Part shown: positions 6,816 to 9,541 of the stretch, one piece after another
Layout: every line of letters begins with the position of its first letter
Position numbering within the stretch: position 1 is the stretch's first letter
Assembly (NCBI GenBank): GCA_964515805.1
Contig: CAZEUZ010000026.1
Location: forward strand, 1 to 9,541
Source: CAZEUZ01 sp964515805
GTDB taxonomy: Bacteria > Pseudomonadota > Gammaproteobacteria > Pseudomonadales > Cellvibrionaceae
Direction: 5' to 3'
Length of the DNA stretch: 9,541 nt
Program-made: the position numbers and the translations under genes
The notes under the pieces: generated by a model
Databases searched by the model: none
What the model was told of the DNA's origin: nothing
Seen by the model: the letters and a program-made list of their open reading frames with translations, nothing else

Positions 6816-6863
6816 AAAAAGTAAAATAATAAAAGACTATATTAAATTTTAATTTTACTTTTT
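6816..6863. repeat. Perfect 12-bp inverted repeat upstream of the response regulator gene
   Basis: AAAAAGTAAAAT (6816-6827) and ATTTTACTTTTT (6852-6863) are exact reverse complements separated by 24 AT-rich bases. The inner edge begins 17 bases before the regulator's ATG. The repeat could be a paired operator around the regulator's promoter or, if transcribed, a weak AT-rich stem in the leader. Confidence 0.5.
6836..6841 (-). promoter_or_regulatory. Candidate -10 box (TATAGT) for the regulator-uvrC-pgsA unit
   Basis: On the minus strand TATAGT matches five of six -10 consensus positions. TTAAAA (6865-6860), a four-of-six -35 match, lies 18 bases upstream. The resulting leader would be about 30 bases. 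The box falls between the arms of the 12-bp inverted repeat. The region is so AT-rich that chance matches are expected. Confidence 0.27.
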
Positions 6864-6867
6864 AATG

Positions 6868-6873
6868 TATAAT
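6868..6873 (+). promoter_or_regulatory. Candidate -10 box (TATAAT) for ilvD
   Basis: An exact TATAAT on the plus strand in the divergent region, with no recognisable -35 at 15-18 bp. Use of this box would give a leader of about 135 bases before ilvD. The AT-rich context lowers the weight of the match. Confidence 0.25.
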
Positions 6874-6920
6874 TATTTACATTCACTGCTGTTTCTTTAT
6901 AGATTTTCTATCTTTTTAAC

Positions 6921-6931
6921 GGAGATTCTCC
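6921..6931. promoter_or_regulatory. Small dyads in the ilvD leader (GGAGATTCTCC and neighbours)
   Basis: GGAGA-T-TCTCC (6921-6931) has perfect 5-bp arms. It is followed by AAGAC (6938-6942) and GTCTT (6950-6954) with a 7-base loop, and preceded by ATAG (6899-6902) and CTAT (6908-6911). These could be operators or short leader hairpins. None is followed by a U tract, so they do not form a recognisable attenuator terminator. Confidence 0.22.
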
Positions 6932-7014
6932 ATAGGCAAGACACATCAAGTCTTATAGTATTACAATCTAGCTTATGTAACGAGTAACTATTGAAAAACA
7001 CATTTGAGAAAACT

Positions 7015-8688
7015 ATGACAGACGATAAACGCCGCTATTCCCAACACGTTGTCGATGGCGTCGACAAGGCCCCCGGTCGCGCCATGTTGCGCGCCGTAGG
7101 TTTTACCGATGAAGATTTTAAAAAGCCACAAATCGGTATCGCCTCAACCTGGAGTATGGTCACGCCATGTAATATGCACATCAATAAGCTGGCTGACGAG
7201 GCCGGTGAAGGGGTAGATGCCGCTAACGGAAAAAGTATTATCTTCAATACCATCACTATTTCAGATGGCATCGCCAATGGTTACGAAGGTATGAAGTATT
7301 CATTGGTATCGCGTGAAGTGATTTGTGACTCCATCGAAACTGTGGTCGGCTGCGAGGCAATGGATGGCATTGTCGCTATTGGTGGCTGTGATAAAAACAT
7401 GCCGGGCTGCGTGATGGCCATGGCGCGGTTGAATCGTCCCTCGGTGTTTGTCTATGGTGGCACTATTCAACCTGGCAAGAATCACACCGACATTATCTCT
7501 GTCTTTGAAGCTGTTGGCGCCCACGCGAAAGGTGATATGTCGCTGATTGAGGTCAAAGAAATCGAAGATACTGCCATCCCCGGCCCCGGTTCCTGCGGCG
7601 GTATGTACACCGCTAACACCATGGCTTCAGCTATTGAAGCGATGGGTATGAGTCTGCCCGGAAGTTCCGCGCAAAATGCTGTGTCCGAGGAAAAAGCAGC
7701 TGACTGTCATGCTGCCGGTGCAGCGGTGATGAATCTCATTGAGCAGAATATCAAGCCGCGGGATATTATGACGCAGGCAGCCTTTGAAAATGCCATCGCA
7801 GTCATTATCGCCTTAGGTGGTTCTACCAATGCAGTACTGCACCTGATCGCCATGGCGCATACGGCTGAAGTAGAATTGACCCTGGACGATTTTACCCGTA
7901 TCGGTAAAAAAGTACCGGTACTAGCCGATCTTCGCCCTAGCGGCCGATACATGATGTCCGAGCTGGTTGCCATTGGCGGTATTCAACCACTGATGAAAAC
8001 TCTGTTGGATGCAGGTATGCTGCACGGTGATTGCCTAACGGTAACCGGCAAAACACTGGCGGAAAACCTGGCGAATGTTCAGCCCTACCCCGCCGAACAG
8101 GATATGATTCGCGCATTGGATAACCCCATTAAAAAAGACAGCCACCTGCGGATTCTCTACGGCAATCTGGCACCTACTGGGTCAGTCGCCAAAATTACCG
8201 GCAAAGAAGGCACTCGATTTAGTGGCACCGCGCGAGTGTTTCACTCGGAAGAGGAAGCACTGGAGAAAATCCTCGACGGTACAGTGACCGCAGGGGATGT
8301 AATGGTTATTCGCTACGAAGGTCCCAAAGGTGGGCCCGGAATGCGTGAAATGCTCAGCCCCACATCAGCCATTATGGGTAAAGGGTTAGGTGACTCGGTG
8401 GCACTGATTACCGATGGTCGCTTCTCCGGCGGCAGCCATGGCTTTGTGGTCGGTCACATCACTCCAGAAGCTATCGAGGGCGGGCCTATCGCTTTGATTG
8501 AAAACGGCGATCAAATCACCATTGATGCCGATGCCAATACGATTTCGGTCGATCTCAGTGATGATGAATTATCTACCCGTAGCGCAGCATGGCAGCCACC
8601 AGAACCAAAATATAAACGCGGCGTACTGGCTAAATTTGCTAAAACCGCCTGCTCGGCCTCCGAAGGTGCAGTGACCGATAAGTTTTAA
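7015..8688 (+). CDS. ilvD: Dihydroxy-acid dehydratase (IlvD)
   Basis: An Fe-S enzyme that dehydrates 2,3-dihydroxyisovalerate and 2,3-dihydroxy-3-methylvalerate to the 2-oxoacid precursors of valine, leucine, isoleucine and pantothenate. From ATG 7015 the product has 557 residues. That matches the shorter IlvD/Edd class of plants, cyanobacteria and mycobacteria, which usually carries a [2Fe-2S] cluster, rather than the E. coli type of about 616 residues. The probable cluster cysteines are Cys52 (TPCNMH), Cys125 (GGCDKNMPG) and Cys194 (GSCGGMYTANTM). Mg ligands Asp84 and Asp126, the Lys127 position and catalytic Ser471 (DGRFSGGSHG) are also visible. An in-frame TTG at 6991 would add 8 residues unlike the family, while GAGAAAA before 7015 is a modest ribosome site. 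It is a single-gene unit converging on metY. Confidence 0.96.
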   Translation: MTDDKRRYSQHVVDGVDKAPGRAMLRAVGFTDEDFKKPQIGIASTWSMVTPCNMHINKLADEAGEGVDAANGKSIIFNTITISDGIANGYEGMKYSLVSREVICDSIETVVGCEAMDGIVAIGGCDKNMPGCVMAMARLNRPSVFVYGGTIQPGKNHTDIISVFEAVGAHAKGDMSLIEVKEIEDTAIPGPGSCGGMYTANTMASAIEAMGMSLPGSSAQNAVSEEKAADCHAAGAAVMNLIEQNIKPRDIMTQAAFENAIAVIIALGGSTNAVLHLIAMAHTAEVELTLDDFTRIGKKVPVLADLRPSGRYMMSELVAIGGIQPLMKTLLDAGMLHGDCLTVTGKTLAENLANVQPYPAEQDMIRALDNPIKKDSHLRILYGNLAPTGSVAKITGKEGTRFSGTARVFHSEEEALEKILDGTVTAGDVMVIRYEGPKGGPGMREMLSPTSAIMGKGLGDSVALITDGRFSGGSHGFVVGHITPEAIEGGPIALIENGDQITIDADANTISVDLSDDELSTRSAAWQPPEPKYKRGVLAKFAKTACSASEGAVTDKF

Positions 8689-8716
8689 TCGACTGAAAAT
8701 AGACGGGTCAAAAGGC

Positions 8717-9541
8717 TTACGCTTTATCCAGTGCCTGAGATACATCGGCGATAATGTCATCAATATGTTCAATACCGACCGATATACGCACTAAATCGAC
8801 AGTCACCCCCGCTTTTGCCAGTTCCTCTTCGCTCAGTTGACGGTGGGTGGTGGAGGCGGGGTGACACGCCAGCGACTTGGCGTCGCCAATGTTGACTAAG
8901 CGCAAGATCATGTCAAGAGCGTCAATAAATCGGGCGCAGGCTTCATAGCCACCCGAGATACCAAAACTCAAAATACCTGATGCTTTACTCTTAGTTATCT
9001 TTTTACAGTTCTCATAATCAGAACTTTCGGGTAAGGCGGCATAGTTTACCCAAGCTACTTTAGGGTGTTGCTGTAAGTATTGAGCCAACTTTTCCGCATT
9101 TTCACAGTGCTTATCCATTCGCAGGCCCAATGTTTCAAGACCCTGCAAAATATAAAAAGCATTCATTGGCGATAGTGCCGATCCAGTATTCCTTAGAGGC
9201 ACCACACGGCAGCGGCCAATATAGGCGGCCTCACCCAGCGCTTCTGTATAGACAACACCGTGATAAGAGGGATCGGGTTCATTTAAAACCGGAAAGCGAG
9301 CTTTATTTGCAACCCAGTCAAATTTCCCTGAGTCGACAATAATGCCACCAATAGACGTGCCGTGCCCACCGATATATTTGGTCAGTGAGTGAATGACGAT
9401 ATCGGCGCCTAAGGCAAAAGGGCGGCAGAGATAGGGAGTCGCTACGGTGTTGTCGACGATCAGTGGAATGCCATATTTGTGAGCAATATCCGCCAAGCGG
9501 ACAATATCGACAACATTGCCGGCGGGATTGCCAATAGACTC
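8717..9541 (-). CDS. metY: O-acetylhomoserine sulfhydrylase (MetY type), N-terminal part off the window
   Basis: A PLP-dependent Cys/Met metabolism enzyme that makes homocysteine from O-acetylhomoserine and sulfide. The C-terminal 274 residues are in the window; about 150 N-terminal residues are expected beyond the right edge (family about 425). The frame is open from the edge, and the first residues ESIGNPAGNVVDI are a MetY hallmark. The PLP-binding Lys is in HSLTKYIGGHG (Lys55 of the visible part), and the Asp facing the pyridine nitrogen is in IVDNTVATP (Asp30). The insertion around FPVLNEPDPSYHGVVY separates MetY from the shorter MetB/MetZ enzymes. The C-terminal LACHPASTTHRQLS and VRISVGIEHIDDII are also typical. 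No internal TTG or ATG should be taken as its start. Its stop is 28 bases from that of ilvD. Confidence 0.94.
   Translation of the reverse strand, partial: ESIGNPAGNVVDIVRLADIAHKYGIPLIVDNTVATPYLCRPFALGADIVIHSLTKYIGGHGTSIGGIIVDSGKFDWVANKARFPVLNEPDPSYHGVVYTEALGEAAYIGRCRVVPLRNTGSALSPMNAFYILQGLETLGLRMDKHCENAEKLAQYLQQHPKVAWVNYAALPESSDYENCKKITKSKASGILSFGISGGYEACARFIDALDMILRLVNIGDAKSLACHPASTTHRQLSEEELAKAGVTVDLVRISVGIEHIDDIIADVSQALDKA

Noticed and set aside
6800..6817. TTG start extending the response regulator by six residues (MCQSRC)
   Set aside because: The ATG at 6799 gives the standard GacA/UvrY N terminus (MI-x-II-VVD), and the extension has no homology or ribosome site support.
6921..6931. 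CsrA-binding site at GGAGAT in the ilvD leader
   Set aside because: One GGA triplet lying in a short stem, without the ACA-GGA context or a second site, is too little to call it.
6991..7014. TTG start extending IlvD by eight residues (MKNTFEKT)
   Set aside because: The family begins at the equivalent of MTDDKRRYSQH, and ATG 7015 has a comparable GAG-type ribosome site.
9130..9496. TTG at 9496 as the start of the metY gene, and a 70-codon plus-strand frame at 9130-9342
   Set aside because: The metY frame stays open upstream to the window edge with conserved residues ESIGNPAGNVVDI, so the gene is cut rather than starting there. The plus-strand frame is its antisense shadow.
1..9541. CRISPR array, insertion sequence, prophage, toxin-antitoxin or defence genes
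   Set aside because: No regularly spaced repeats, transposase motifs or unexplained gene-sized frames remain. Nearly all of the window is accounted for by housekeeping genes.

Overview
This 9.5 kb window looks like a core chromosomal segment of a gammaproteobacterium with mid-range GC content (estimated by eye, not computed). The main pointers are the gene order gacA/uvrY - uvrC - pgsA, which is characteristic of that class, and the ybaB - recR - rnd cluster. A marine or Cellvibrionales/Pseudomonas-like relative is plausible, but this is inferred from gene order and protein style only. No mobile element, CRISPR array, rRNA, tRNA or prophage gene was recognised.

Layout, left to right. Positions 1-1282 (minus) hold almost all of a dicarboxylate/amino acid:cation symporter (SDF family), whose last few codons lie off the left edge. 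A 306-base intergenic region (1283-1588) with two dyad-symmetric sequences separates it from a plus-strand cluster: ybaB (nucleoid-associated protein), recR (recombinational repair) and rnd (ribonuclease D). recR and rnd overlap by four bases. A GC-rich hairpin at 3682-3703 separates rnd from a convergent minus-strand cluster read in the order gacA/uvrY-like response regulator, uvrC, pgsA (6799 down to 3736). An AT-rich divergent region (6800-7014) separates the regulator from ilvD (7015-8688, plus). ilvD converges on a metY-type O-acetylhomoserine sulfhydrylase (8717-9541, minus), which is cut by the right edge and lacks its N-terminal part.

Functionally, two genes serve DNA repair by different routes: recR in RecFOR gap repair and uvrC in nucleotide excision repair. 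The others cover RNA maturation (rnd), phospholipid synthesis (pgsA), branched-chain amino acid synthesis (ilvD), methionine/sulfur assimilation (metY), uptake of acidic metabolites (the symporter) and global two-component regulation (the GacA/UvrY homologue).

I did not find an obviously new multi-gene system. The most interesting item is the GacA/UvrY-like receiver domain. It keeps the phospho-acceptor Asp54 and Lys104, but has Cys9 in place of the second metal-binding acidic residue and Ala82 in place of the conserved switch Thr/Ser, so its phosphorylation chemistry may be altered. Its AT-rich upstream region also carries a perfect 12-bp inverted repeat.
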